From assembly GCA_012932865.1 (NCBI GenBank), contig SAXG01000003.1:1674001-1738000 (forward strand): DNA of 64,000 nucleotides, given 5' to 3'. The position numbers were made by a program, and so were the translations under genes. Source of the stretch: Amylostereum areolatum (Eukaryota; Basidiomycota; Agaricomycetes; Russulales; Stereaceae). A model generated the notes under the pieces. It did no database searches and was not told where the DNA came from. It saw only the letters and a list, made by a program, of their open reading frames with translations. Positions 1-11,166 of this stretch are shown one piece after another; positions within the stretch are counted from its first letter, which is position 1; every line of letters begins with the position of its first letter.

Positions 1-605
1 GAAGACAGTGCTAAGCCTGTTGCATAGGTCAAAATACCTCAATCAATCACGGTAAACTCGCGAATCGCGTACAGCCATACGCACTCTGTGGGAGGCGCAA
101 CTGTGATCAACGCCAGGCTGAGGCACATTTCAGGGAATCTGATTATGTTCAATGCCGATCCGGGTGAATAAAGATAGATCGACGTACAGTATGGCAAATC
201 GGAGAGCCACATTTGTCGCCAACGACTCCTCGGCCCATAGATGTGCAGGGGGGAGATGGAGGATCTATCAACAGTTTGTCAAAATAAGCCACGCCGCTTT
301 ACTGATGTACATACTTGGCATGCGAACGCGAGGTCTGCCGTCTCCACCCAATGGTCCAGTTTGCCTGAAAGCCTCGTCCGTGATCTCCCCGCCACACGAG
401 AATCGAAAGCGATCATGTTGTAGTTCGGCCCCAGGCGAGGATCCGACAGCTGGTTGCCGAGCCATGACGAGTCAAAGCAGAAGGGGTGCAGCATTATGAC
501 CGTGGGCTTGCTTGGGTCGAAATCGCTGGCATTGCCAGAAGGTGTATTAGTGATATACCAAAGGGAGGCATGGTCGTTCGCTGAAAGAATGTCGACATAG
601 GGCAT
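1..605 (-). CDS. alpha/beta-hydrolase, partial at left edge
   Basis: Begins at an ATG at 605 and reads leftwards. The N-terminal part has the layout of a fungal alpha/beta-hydrolase: a strand TVIMLHPFCFDSSWLGNQ (oxyanion-loop region), then NMIAFDSRVAGRS, then a helix and LHLPPAHLWAEES, where the S sits at the usual nucleophile-elbow position (AEESLA). I place introns at 265-314 and 139-187, both GT-AG and about 50 nt. Joined exons give ATNVALRFAILFPEMCLSL, a typical continuation. In the third exon an in-frame TGA appears at 39-41, after only about 165 residues; family members are usually about 270 residues with catalytic Asp and His further on. The gene therefore continues past the edge through another splice, carries an indel, or is truncated. 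Substrate unknown. Confidence 0.7.
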
Positions 606-1493
606 GGGGGTATAGTATCAGTGGTCCACTGGGGGGGATGTGGCAGGAAGAAAGAAGGGTTGGCGGCTCCAGTCCTTCGCCAACAGCGCCCGGCGTGTAA
701 TAGACGGCAACCTTGAAAGTCAATCGAGTCGATATATCCGATTCCGCAGAGAAGTTCGAGACTGTTCAAATCGCGCACCGCGATTTTTTACGTGACAGAT
801 AGAATCTGCAAAACAAGACCCCGTTCCTGGTCATCGCCGGCCATCCGAGACATCCACGTCGCATCCTGCTGTCAGTGTGCCTTGTGGGTCCAAGAATTGG
901 TGGAAATAGCGCATAGTCGCACGCCTACTCCTACTCCCGGCTGTTTCGGGTCACAGGCGTACACGGTAACCAGACGGTAGCGCTTAAAGTTGCCTGGAAG
1001 ATGCTATCGACATGCAAAACGTACTTACCTGCTCGCGGTCCATGTCTCACATCCACAAAGCGCTAACGTCCGGAGGGTTTGAGGGAGCTAGTTTTGGAGC
1101 AAACTCGTCCCTGTCAGTGTGCGCATCCGGAAAATCAGCAAGCCCATGGGCCATGGCCTGCCATGGCCGGCTGTACCCGGCTCGTCCCGGTGGCAGCTTG
1201 TCGGCAAGGATACACATGAAACACGGTAGATTCGGGGAATGGATCGAGGAGCCAGGTCGTACGAGGTAGCTGGCTAGGTTTACCCTTCCTGAGTCCCTTC
1301 GCTTTTCAGCGAAACATTAAACGAGCACGGAAGTCCCAGACACGCGTAGAAGGCGGTGACCCGAGGATGATATACGTATGCGTTGTTTACCGAAGATCGC
1401 TAATAGTGCATTACGATCGTCGATGATTACATTGAAAATAACAGTCAGAACATGATTCACATGTACGATGTCAACATTAATATCTCGAGGACC
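606..1493. other. intergenic, no supported gene
   Basis: Upstream flank of the hydrolase and downstream flank of the next minus-strand gene. Only short open frames without protein-like composition or sensible splice sites were seen. Confidence 0.5.
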
Positions 1494-2666
1494 TCAGGGA
1501 TCCTTTCCGGTGATGCCCTCCAAAACCTGCATGATCCTTTTCTGCTTCTAAACACCGGCTGTGTAACTAGCAGAGCATACAGAAGTGGGTTGAAAGGAGG
1601 AAAACGCACCTCCAGGACTGTTGCGTCAGAAGTTGGACACATAGTTGGCACTCCAAGGACCTCAAAAGCGGTTTGTTGCTTGGACACGAGCCCGTCCCAC
1701 GCAGGGATAACACGTTCCAAGTCGAACAGTTTTAGTTCTCTACGCACACTGTCGACCAGCATCTATGAACGCTAAGTTGCACGAATGACTGAAAGTTGTT
1801 GTTGGCAGTACGCACGTCAGCGTCATGTTTGGACAAGTCAGCTCCGATGATCTGCGCTCTACGACAAGGGGAATGAGTTGGTGGACGTCCAGTCTCTATT
1901 CAAACGTCCGAACTTAAACCCACTTTGTTTTGGCCGATTTGACCTTCTCTTCATGTTTTTGAAGGATTTCCTGTCGCTCTTCCCATAACTTCCTTTCTAA
2001 GTTATCTTGCTCTTTCTTCATCTGCTCAGACGTTGAGAACTCTGGCAAGCGAGTTGAGGGCGATGCATTACCGCTTGTATGGTTTCGACAAAGCTTGAGT
2101 CATCTGCGAGGTTGGAAAGATGTGGTAGAGCCTGCTGAAAGGTGAAGGCGCGGGGATCCTTCTGTCGATGAGGATATTGTTCTGCACTAAAGTCTGGTGG
2201 AGCCTTCGTAGCCTTAGATACGGAAAAAGAGGCTTGTAATCCATAAGCACGCTGAGGCTGTATATCCGGAAGGGATGCGGGGACGATAGGTGTAGTGGAA
2301 GACAGATGTGAGAGCGCAGAGGAAGACTGAAGCTGAGACAACAAGGCAGCGATGGAGGGTTGTTCCGATGAAAATTGCTGTCCTGATGTCTCGATTTCCT
2401 GGGACGTGGATGGCTGAGCTTGAACGGAAACAGGGTGGAGGTAAAGGTGTCACGGGAGGGTTTAGATTCGCAGAGAGCGCTGCGGGTGTAGAGGCGTTTG
2501 TATTAGTGGCGGGTGCTGTGTTGATAGGCATCGGTCCAAGCTTGAGATGAACGGAGGCTTTCCAGCAGTGCTTGAATCCCAGCAGGATCCTAGGGCGTAA
2601 ATCCAGGTCAAAAGCCGTTGAAGGGATGGTCAGTGGTACGCATACGTTGATGTTCGCGAAACTCAT
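1494..2666 (-). CDS. hypothetical protein with C-terminal coiled coil
   Basis: I do not recognise the family. It starts at the ATG at 2666 (MSFANIN) followed by a clean 56-nt GTATGC..CTAG intron and an exon beginning DPAGIQALLESLRSS. A Pro/Ser/Thr-rich linker follows, then AALLSQLQSSSALSHL, a conserved-looking segment FVETIQA, a 50-nt intron, and a charged helix MKKEQDNLERKLWEERQ predicted to form a coiled coil. Two further introns lead to a C-terminal domain (MLVDSVRRELKLFDLERV ... VLEGITGKDP) and a TGA at 1494-1496. Continuous reading needs two +1 corrections, near 2525-2535 and at the GGG at 2433-2435. The mixture of a disordered N-terminus and an ordered helical C-terminus suggests a scaffold or complex subunit, but this is inference only. 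Confidence 0.65.
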
Positions 2667-3893
2667 AGCGAGATACTCGGCCGGCGAACGACCCTTGTTC
2701 TGACTTTGAAGTTAGGACAGAACTGGACGATAATTTTCGCGTGGTAGTGAGCGAAGAAAAAGTCCCCGCCGTGATGCACAAGGGAAAAGATTCTGGGCTG
2801 TTGTTGGTTGAGTTCAAAGCAGCTAATAGGCAATTCAATTTGGCGTGTGAACACCAAGTCCCCGTGATGTGTGGCTACGCTCGCTCTACAGCTTCAAGCT
2901 TTCGAGTCTTGGTAGTACGGCTCAAACCTAAACCATAGCGCCACTCAAAAGTACGTACCACTGGCGATACGATGATACGCCCATGTCTGATCAGCGTGTC
3001 TCATAAAAACGAGTGTATGCAGACGCCTTCAGGCGTAGTACTATGACATATCGTGATCAAGGCTGCGGCCCCCCACATCGAGTCAACTTAACCAAAGAGT
3101 CCTCTGAAGTAGAGAAGATGACATGTATCCTGTAAGTACATGGCCTGTGTTTGCTTGCAGACATAGCGACAGGAGAGCGAGGCAACCCTTGATCCGCAGG
3201 ACGCTGTAAACGCACGAGACCCCCTACGGCGAGCCTACCATCTTGGTGGCAGACCTATCTGATTTGGAAAGAAGAGTCACGAGTATCCTTGATCGTTGTG
3301 GAATCTCAGAAACCGTGGAGCCCAACTGAATCGACTGTACTGAGTACGATGAGCACGCACGCATGCCGATGACCTACCTCCGCGGAACCGTCGAGCAATG
3401 AGTGGGATAGTGTTTTTTTTCGGTTCTGAAAGTGTATCAGGGTTTGAGAGAAGCAATGACGCACGATATCGGAAGGGTGACCCCCCCAAAAGGTGGGTAA
3501 TTGGATCTAGTAGGTGCACCGGAGCACGTACCTGGAGCCTACTCTCCAAGCTCGACGGAGAAGAGAGGGAGATACCATTTATACACAGTGAGGCTATACA
3601 CAGGAATGATACGTGGGAGTGAAAGGACGCACTCAAAGACGCCGATTTCCGTTGCAGGAAAAGTGCCCTCGAGACCGCCGCCGGTAGACCCGTAAGTACT
3701 GGTGCGTACGGGCACGAGGTTTTTCGGATGGGGGAGAGAAATGGAGAAGTAACTGTTGGAGCTTCATCTTTATGAGTTATCTATGCAGTTCGAAGGCTGA
3801 ACGTTGAACGAACTTTGGGTGAATTTGAATGTGGTTCGAAACGAGAGGGGTTGCGGGTCGCGAACTCAGACGCGGTCACGTGATCGTGGGATA
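2667..3893. other. intergenic, no supported gene
   Basis: Promoter side of the preceding minus-strand gene. Several short overlapping frames exist, but none has consistent splice sites or recognisable motifs. A TCACGTGA palindrome lies at 3876-3883. Confidence 0.45.
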
Positions 3894-4683
3894 CTAAGAG
3901 CTGGCCGCACGGAGCCGCGCGGCTTGGGAGACGAGCAGCTGGTACACCGTGGCGTACGGCACTGACTCGTGTTCTCCTGCAGGCATGGGGCCCCATTCAA
4001 CGTTGGTGAAAGGACGCATCATGCAGGCTTCGATCAGCCGAAAAGTCCCCTTCCTGGGCGACGGCTGATCACCTCGTGTACACAGGAACTCTCCGCTGCC
4101 TGTGGTCGATATCAACCAACTGGGTGGTAACCCGTCGCTTCGACTGTACATGATGATGCTGCGTCTCGGGTCTCAGGCCTCAGCGGCCTCAACATCTATC
4201 TATGAGAACTCAATCATGTAAGGGTCCAGATGACGCAAACACAGCCCTCCTTGTCCACCCGGATTTCCCGAGGGTCCCGTACTGACAAGGAACCCCAGAT
4301 GTTGCCTACAGTGCGAAAGCATCATGTCAAAATCTCCTGGCCATAAAATCCGACTTCGTCCATGGCGCCGTAACACCCTCATTTTGTTCGTTCCCCCAGT
4401 GGATAGACCACGCACCATCTGCGTGCACTCCTTCTCCGAACACCGTTTCCGGCGTCATATCCCTTTCTTATTCAAAGATCGGGTCTCTATTTGGCCACAT
4501 CGTTGCTTCGGTAGTATTGCGCACCCCCGGAGTTGTCCATCCTTGTACGTCCTCGAGGCCTCCCCATTGCTTCCATTGTTCATTCATCCCCGTCGGGTAT
4601 ATAGATCTGAGGCAACGCGTTGTCATATAAAGATTGTGTCCCCTCAACAAGTGATTCTTATCCTCGTCTCCTACTACCCCCAC
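3894..4683 (-). pseudogene. eroded or mis-spliced minus-strand ORFs, unknown protein
   Basis: Protein-like stretches occur in more than one minus-strand frame. The upstream frame contains TTPGVRNTTEATMWPNRDPI, is stopped by TAA, then continues in the same frame with MTPETVFGEGVHADGAWSI and WTKSDFMARR. A downstream exon reads SDGLPPSWLISTTGSGEFL to ARLRAAS, ending at 3894; it can be joined in phase to LGFLVSTGPSGNPGGQGGL by a 76-nt GTGTTT..GAG intron. The in-frame stop and conflicting frames suggest a decayed gene or unrecognised introns. No family was identified. The 5' end would lie within the promoter of the plus-strand gene at 4718, which argues against a full-length gene here. Confidence 0.3.
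4626..4632 (+). promoter_or_regulatory. TATA-box candidate for the gene at 4718
   Basis: TATAAAG about 90 bp upstream of the ATG at 4718, in a sensible core-promoter position for a fungal gene. Sequence match only. Confidence 0.4.
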
Positions 4684-4717
4684 AGCGCCCCCTCCGTTAC
4701 CCCGCTTACAATCTACG

Positions 4718-5891
4718 ATGGCCTACCAATACGAACACTACGACCAATACCGTCCACCCCTCTCAGCACGCCGGCCATCTTTTCATGGGCAATCGCACAG
4801 CGACCCATATCATTCCCAGTACAACGAACCCTTTCCCGGCGCGGGTGGCTTCCAAGAGGTGAGGCCCCCGCCAGGACCCCCACCCCGGACCGCCTCTGGG
4901 CCTTATCCTGATGTCCGCCCCCCTCCCTCTCCCCAGCCTTTCCCAACGCATGGCGGCTTCAACCAGTCATTTTCCCAGCACATGCCTCCGCCGATGCATC
5001 AACCCTACTCTGCACCCCGTGAGCGGCGTTCCTTCTCTCCCGAGCCTTTCTCCGTCCCTCCGCGCAAATTCGAACCGACCGGCCCTCCTTCTCACCGCCC
5101 AGCATACGCGAACTCGCTCGAAGACTCGCCCCTCAGCAATAACTCGGCGTACTTCCCCACTTTCGACACACCCCCAATGATGGAGCACACGCGGTCGCGC
5201 ACCCACAGTACGGGGGCTTACCACGGACATCCACAACTGTCGCATCCTCCTTCGATGATCTTGCCCCCTGCCCCACCCATGACCCCTTTCTCTTCGCAGT
5301 ACGGCGGGAAACCCCGCGTACGCCGTTCCTCGACGTCCGCGGTACCCGTATATCATTCTACGGCCCTGAATGTCATACAGCCACCCATGGAGAGCTATCG
5401 CATGGGCACGGGCAGGTCCGTCAAGTTTCGCGTCAAGGGCTCGTATCGCAAGGGCATTTCGCTCGCGGATGCGACGGCGAGCGTCCGCCTATCAAGCTCC
5501 TACGAGTATTCAATGCACGAACTGTCCCTCGATTTGCGCGGGCGAATGCATCTCCAGGTTCAAGTGAGTTGACCTTCGACGCTTTGACTTCTCATTCTGA
5601 TTTGGTCTGCCTCGTGTGATAGTGGCCCGGTTACCGCCCGCTGAACTACGAAATCCCCGTGACGGGGTACGATGGGATGGTAAACATGTCCAGCTTTGCG
5701 CGAAGGCTGTCGCGGGCTATCGGCCACTTCTGTCAGGCATGTGTAGCTCACTCGCTACTTCTTCATTTGAGCTTACCTGCCCCCCCCTCTTCCAGGAGAA
5801 TAGGATATCGATTCCGTGGGATCGCATCATCCTGCAGCGTCTGGATGAAACCCAGCTCGGAGTGTGGGCGCCGACTATCGCCACAATATAA
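4718..5891 (+). CDS. proline-rich protein with conserved C-terminal domain
   Basis: Three exons (4718-5563, 5623-5736, 5796-5891) give a continuous 351-residue protein. Residues 1 to about 210 are low-complexity, rich in Pro, Ser, Tyr, His and Gln (start MAYQYEHYDQYRPPLS), and likely disordered. The last 140 residues look folded: SVKFRVKGSYRKGISLADA, LDLRGRMHLQVQ, WPGYRPLNYEIPVTGYDG, ARRLSRAIGHFCQ, then IPWDRIILQRLDETQLGVW. I recall similar C-terminal domains in uncharacterised agaric proteins but cannot name a function. The second intron must use a GC donor (CAG|GCATGT at 5737-5738, acceptor at 5795), because the nearby GT donor creates a stop. TATAAAG lies about 90 bp upstream. Confidence 0.85.
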
Positions 5892-6270
5892 CGCATCGAC
5901 TCGCCGTTGCTCATTGTTTTCTCTTTTATGCATTCATTGGTTTCTTCAGGGCATTGTATACTATTACCGCGGCCCCCGGCCAAAGCACTTGGTTTTATTT
6001 GATATGACGTATGGGCAGGATGTATGATTAGCTAGTAACCACGAGCAAACGGAGGTTTTGTATGATACGTTGGGTACCATAGTGGCACAGAATATCAGTC
6101 GATTTTTCAACGCCTCCGGTGGTAGGGATGACAAACTGTATCCCATCGACTGTGGTTGAAAGCGGGTCTACAATACATTAAAGGTATATGCATACATGTG
6201 GATATAACGCTACACTGAATCAAGAGAAAACGAGTCGTAATAGTTGTACGTCACCCGCGGCCGCCCTGCT
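5892..6270. other. convergent 3' intergenic region
   Basis: Lies between the ends of the plus-strand gene at 4718-5891 and the minus-strand Con-6-like gene. No coding signal; presumably the two 3' UTRs. Confidence 0.5.
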
Positions 6271-6714
6271 CTACAAAACCCTGCGACGGTGATGAGTCGA
6301 CGTCTGGGATGTGTAGGTCTGTGATCGAGGCGTGCTCCGAATGCCCAAAGTACGCTTAATCTTCGTCATGAGTGGGACATGAGCCTCGTTTCCACGGCCC
6401 TACATCGAAACATCAGTAAAGATCCGTGGCCCCAAATCCAAGCACCCTCACGCACCATGCGACGAAGTTCCCAGTTTGGCGTGACGACGACCTGATGTGC
6501 GTGGTGTTGGGGTTGCTCAGAGCGGCCTCTGCAAGGATGAAGGAGGTGAGGAAACCGCGATGAACGATCGAGTCAAGTGAGGTGACGCACTGTAGCCGCC
6601 TGCGACGCGATCGCGGTCCTTGCGGTGCAAGCCCAGACGCGAGCGGAGAGAGGGACGCGTGGTGCGGGTGCGGGTATGGGTGTGATGTGAACGGTTGTTG
6701 CTGAAGAACGGCAT
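6271..6714 (-). CDS. Con-6-like (conidiation-specific protein 6 family) small protein
   Basis: Small, basic, hydrophilic protein. Exon 1 (6591-6714) encodes MPFFSNNRSHHTHTRTRTTR up to the hallmark RKDRDRVAGGY. Splicing across 6529-6590 gives KAALSNPNTT, completing the Con-6 signature (D-x-x-RVAGGxKAA-x-x-NPNT). Exon 3 (6271-6399) encodes GRGNEAHVPLMTKIKRTLGI and a Thr/Ser/Arg tail. Con-6 proteins accumulate in fungal development and stress; their biochemical role is unknown. Exon 2 (6456-6528) is 73 nt, so the three exons do not stay in frame. Two +1 corrections, one around 6491-6499 and one at the CCC at 6470-6472 (GGG on the coding strand), recover GRRHAK and ELRRM, the expected linker. I take these as sequence errors; a recent pseudogene is the alternative. 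Confidence 0.8.
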
Positions 6715-7085
6715 CTCGATGTGAGGAAGATATGGATGAATGAGGTCGAGTAAGTCGATGGAATTGTAGGTGGCGAAACAGTGACTGAGTGTCCTGAGTT
6801 CGGATGTACTGGAAATTGTAGAGCGGAGGCGGGGAGTGTTATAAGGAGATGTGAGGAGGATGACGCGGCGTGGTACGTAGGGCGACGGTTAGATGGTGGT
6901 CCATTGCGGGGTGGAGCACCGAGCAGTGCAAAGCGGGGCGCAGTGGAGGCGCGCACACCAGCGCACACCGGTCATAGGCGCCTAGGCGGTCATGGCTGCG
7001 CCTTTGCGAAGTTTACGTCATTGCCAAGCCACGTGATCACGTGGCCCCAATTCCAATCGCTGCAGCTGGCAGTGGCACCACCGCG
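6715..7085. promoter_or_regulatory. divergent promoter region, Con-6-like / TAD1
   Basis: 371 bp between two head-to-head genes. It contains the CACGTG palindrome at 7028-7045 close to the TAD1 start. No coding signal on either strand. Confidence 0.55.
7028..7045. promoter_or_regulatory. 18-bp perfect palindrome with two CACGTG boxes
   Basis: GCCACGTGATCACGTGGC, centred 7036/7037. Two CACGTG E-boxes (7030-7035 and 7038-7043) are embedded 2 bp apart. Its right edge is 40 bp upstream of the TAD1 ATG. CACGTG is the classic bHLH site (Cbf1/Pho4 type in fungi). Symmetry is seen directly; the binding factor is inferred. Confidence 0.6.
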
Positions 7086-8619
7086 ATGAAAACAACAGCG
7101 TTCATCCCAGACGAGGTCGTCAGCGCATGCCTTTCCATCTATTCTCCTCTTTCTTTTACCCCACAACCCCACAAGTTTACCGTTCTTGCTTCCTTCGTGC
7201 TTGTTTCATCAACCACAACCAAAGTCGTCTCAATCGGTACTGGATCTAAATGTCTCCCCGAGGCACGACTGCCACTGCGCGGTGACGCATTGCACGATTC
7301 GCATGCGGAGGTGATCGCACGACGAGGCTTTGTTCGGTGGATAATGGAAGAGATCGGCAGGGCTGCCGCGGGAATGACGTCGCTATGGCTCATGCGAGGG
7401 GAAGACGGCAGGTTCACTCTACGCCAAGATGTACATCTCTATCTGTATGTTTCTACTCCCCCTTGTAAGGCATATCAGCGTACCCCCATCGAACGCACCA
7501 TCTCACTTGTTCCTACCCTCCATCGACGATCTGCGTACTCGCAAGGCGGTGATGCTTCAACACGCCTGTTAGCTTCCGTTCAAGACCCCGAAATGGCTGC
7601 CATTAAAGACGCGTCGCCATGGCCTGTACTAGAGCCAGGGATTCCCTCTCGAGGTCGCGATGATTATTCGCGTCTCGGCGTGCTTCGAACGAAGCCTGGA
7701 CGCGCGGATGCACCTCCGGTCATCAGCATGTCCTGTAGCGACAAGATTGCGCGATGGGGCGTGTTGGGAGTCCAGGGCGCTCTCGTAAGCAATCTCCTCG
7801 CGCAGCCAATATATCTCAACGGAATTATCATCGGAGAAGTCGACGAGGCCATGAGGGATGCGGTCATTGGGGATTGTGAGAGGGCATTTTGGGGAAGGGT
7901 CGCGAGCATTCAAGGTATGCACTGTTGCCATACTCAAGGCATTCACTCACGTTTCTGGCAAGGCCTTCCAGAGGGGTACAGGGTTGCGCATCTTTCCATC
8001 CATTTCACAAATTTGCCCTTCGCCCAATCGCGAACCTGCTCACGCGGGACATCGAGTTCTTCGAACGACTGTCTGTATCTCCATATCTAATTCGTCTCGT
8101 TGCCTTTTGACGTCATGTTATGCAGCTCTATGTTGGATTGCGGACCGCGATCGGACACACGAGGTTCTTATAAATGGCCTTCGCCGAGGAGTTTCGCCAA
8201 AGCATCGGACGAACGAAAAGGTCTGGTACGTCCTATCGCCGTTTTGTGTTCTGTTCCCGGGACGATGGGAGCGAGTAGGTTCATCCTTATGACGTATACT
8301 CTTTTATAGGCCGCTACTCTCAAAGATAGCGTTGTATGCATTGAATCGATCGACTGTGAGGTCTCTCGGCCCCGCCTTCCGGTTTGTGGTTACACTAGGA
8401 ACGTTCGTTCGTGCCTTACACACATGAAGCAGACCTCTGGATTGTGTAGAAACCGGATCCGCGTCACGGTACTACGATGATAAGCAGACGGCTGGGCCGT
8501 ATCAAAGGGCAAAAGCGGCTTTATTGGCACCTGGTGCACCTTTCTCAGGATGGGTTAGCGGTGGACAGGCCTACGAAAGTTTCAACGTGCGTGGGGAGTT
8601 GATTACGGAAAGAAGATAA
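7086..8619 (+). CDS. TAD1: tRNA-specific adenosine deaminase 1 (Tad1/ADAT1)
   Basis: Deaminates A37 to inosine in eukaryotic tRNA-Ala (family knowledge). Six exons (7086-7464, 7546-7914, 7963-8070, 8126-8225, 8310-8360, 8430-8619) keep frame and give 398 residues. Visible active-site elements: [11 protein letters not shown] (zinc-ligand His and proton-shuttle Glu), PPCGDAS (first zinc Cys, created by splicing at 7464/7546), and [20 protein letters not shown] (second zinc Cys and the conserved deaminase helix). The C-terminal half has [14 protein letters not shown] and the family tail [16 protein letters not shown] use the first ATG in frame, at 7086; a GTG 45 nt earlier is not a plausible fungal start. 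The upstream palindrome at 7028-7045 may regulate it. Intact, no shift seen. Confidence 0.95.
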
Positions 8620-9305
8620 GCCTGGTTAGTCCGGTATTTGTAACTTACATCTGACGCCTTGAAGCACTTCCGTTGAAGGTTCCAAATTCCAGTACCAACT
8701 TCATTCAGACGTCATTGCATAAACCGTGACAAATTTACAAAAATGAAGTGTTCTGTGTCGCATTAGTGTGCCTCTGGCTCTGTCTACTGATCTAGACGAA
8801 CCCATGTAAGCGATGTGGCACGTAAACGCCGGGGTTCGTTGTGGTAGGCACCATTGAGTCGCACGTTCGACAAGGCGCGGACGGTGCACGTTTCGGAGGG
8901 GCCAATGGATGCGGCGCTCTGATTGGTAGACCGACGGCGGGCTGTTAGAAGGCGTCAACCGAGAGCAGCAGCCGAGGTGATTCTTTCGAGTGTGCTCGAT
9001 AGCGAACGCTTTCAAAAAGCCGGGGCGGTCTGTTTGCATGCAGGTCACCCTTTATCCATTTCTAGATTCTCTACCCGCCCGACGGTCGTCCACCACTGCG
9101 TTGTTCAGTGCGCTGGAAGTCCAGTGCCATCATCCTGTGTATCTAGGCCCGGTAAGCAGACTTTCCCACCTCCTGTTTGGTTTGCATTCAACCATTTCAC
9201 CACAGTTCGTCACCCGCCTCCGGCGACGTAGTCCCCAGGTTTACCCTCATTACCCCGCCCGCGGCCTCTCTCTGATAAGAATACATATTCAACACGGTCT
9301 CCGTA
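8620..9305. other. intergenic, no supported gene
   Basis: Between TAD1 and GPC1, both on the plus strand. Short frames only; likely the 3' UTR of one and the promoter of the other. Confidence 0.5.
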
Positions 9306-11166
9306 ATGAAACATTTCGACAATGAGCCAGAAACTGTCACGACGGATGGCTGGATCTCACCCTCCACGCTCCTTGGTATGGACACACATGTTTTATCTGT
9401 AGTCCACTGGCTGAAACCCGCTTAGACTCCATGGAATCCTATTTTGACTCGAGGATAGATCTTTTGCAACGCAAGCTTCAGAAAGGCGCGGACGGTGTTC
9501 ACCTCAAGCGGGCCCTCGGTGGCATACTCAAACGAGGCCGATCCTCTTCGCCCGAGGTCCTGTCTGAACACTTCGAGAGGGAGCTACAGAGGCTGCGACT
9601 TAAGGTGTGCAGCATCTTTTTGTATTCGTTGTATGGCTGAAAATAAATTTGTAGGTCAAAGTACGGATGATGTCTCTCTCAACGGCATGGCGGTCCAGTC
9701 GCGTCGTTCGTACTCGCGAAAAGGTGTCCTTCCTTTTCGGAGTCATGTCCGTCCTGATTTCCGCGCTCATATTTGGTATGGCACCGACGTGGGTCATATC
9801 CAGCCTTCCTTGTGTCTGTGGACGTCTGACGGAGTTCCATAGATGGGTTCATGTCGCGTACACTGTCCAGGCAATGTACCTCCTCCCCGTGCGCGTATAC
9901 AACTTCAAGAAGCGTCAATTTCACTACTTTTTGGCAGATTTATGCTACGTGGGTTTTCCCGTGTCTCTATTCCTTATTCGTCACTAAGGCGTGGATGTTT
10001 AGGTTGTCAATTTGATGTTCGCCACTTCATTCAACTCTCTTGGTCCACCGCTCATGCTTTAGCTACTCTATAGGAACTTTGTGTACATCTGGATCCTTCC
10101 GCAGTCATCCACACTTTTCATTGCATGTTACTGCCTATCTCATGGCTCCGTGGCGAGCGCAATTGTTACATGGCGGTTGGGCATGGTTTTCCACGATTCG
10201 GACAAGGTCACGTCGATGTTCATCCACATCTATCCTCCTTTCGTTCTTTCTACGATAAGGTGCGCATCTTCTATCTTCTATTTACTCTCTCGAGCTCATG
10301 CGAAGAGTCAGACATTTCTACCCTAATGCCGAGGTTCGATTTCCTGCACTTCGCGACATACCTCGTTTGGAGCCCTGGAGCGCCTTACTTTATGCCAGTG
10401 TTATGTGTGCGTGTTGCTGTATCCAACTTGTTGGCTCTGACGACGAATGTATGCGCGCAGATCTCGTGTGGCAAGCATGCTATTGGAAGGTACTTTATTC
10501 TCTAGTGCATACACTTACGTTCGAGTTGCTGACCTGTGCGTCAAGTTTGTATGGGTCAACCGGAGATCAAAGATCCAGTCGGGGGAACGAACAACCTCCC
10601 TCACTTTCTTCCTCAATCACAAGCGTGGATGGGTCGGTCGCCTCCTCGTCGCTACACCCCCCGACCGACGGGCGCAGTACTTTATGCTTGGACAGTTTGG
10701 TATTTGACCTTCACCCATGTCTTTGATCTACTGCTGAAGACACAAACGATCCAATAGTTTACTCGATTATAACGGAACTGTTGCCTATATTCCTCCTTTA
10801 TGACAGTCTGTATTGGAGCGCCGGCTACCTCCTGTTCATTTTTGCAGTGGCCGTGTGGAACGGAGGCGGATTCTATATCGAGGTCTTCGGGCGAAAGTAA
10901 GTGTGATCTCCAACCGTCTTTTCTGGTCTTCCTTCTCAGGTCACTCCCTGCTGGACAGGTTTGAACGTGAACTGGAGGTGTTGCGCAAGGAGCTCGCGGA
11001 AGCGAATGCCCGTTCGCCACAATGCAGTCCAGCGCTCACCGCGGACGATACGTCAACGCCTGTGTCCCCGCTCCTCGAGCCAACCGCCACGTCTAGCCCT
11101 CCGATGCTTCCTACATTGGGTGCACCGGTGCCCGCGGTGCTTGCCTTGGGAGGTAATGATGGATAA
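9306..11166 (+). CDS. GPC1: glycerophosphocholine acyltransferase (GPC1, DUF2838 family)
   Basis: Acyl-CoA:glycerophosphocholine acyltransferase, an ER-type multi-pass membrane enzyme that recycles deacylated phosphatidylcholine (family knowledge). Eleven exons, 9306-9375, 9426-9604, 9655-9788, 9843-9948, 10003-10016 (14 nt), 10074-10259, 10306-10397, 10461-10489 (29 nt), 10546-10699, 10758-10896 and 10959-11166, sum to 1311 nt, 436 residues, in frame. Diagnostic segments: VVRTREKVSFLFGV, KKRQFHYFLADLCY, CYCLSHGSVASAIVTWR, VFHDSDKVTSMFIHIYPPF, VNRRSKIQSGERTTSLTF, FAVAVWNGGGFYIEVFGRK, FERELEVLRKELAEA. About eight hydrophobic helices lie between the charged N-terminus and a Ser/Pro/Thr-rich C-terminal tail. 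The very small exons make this gene easy to mispredict. No frame problem. Confidence 0.95.

Noticed and set aside
4324..4911. 195-residue plus-strand frame overlapping the start of the 4718 gene
   Set aside because: Crosses the TATA box and start codon of a better-supported gene and has no protein-like features.
10017..10073. Reading through to use a 31-nt intron at the GTCCACC site in GPC1
   Set aside because: Too short for this genome; a 57-nt intron from 10017 restores VVNLMNFVYIW in frame.
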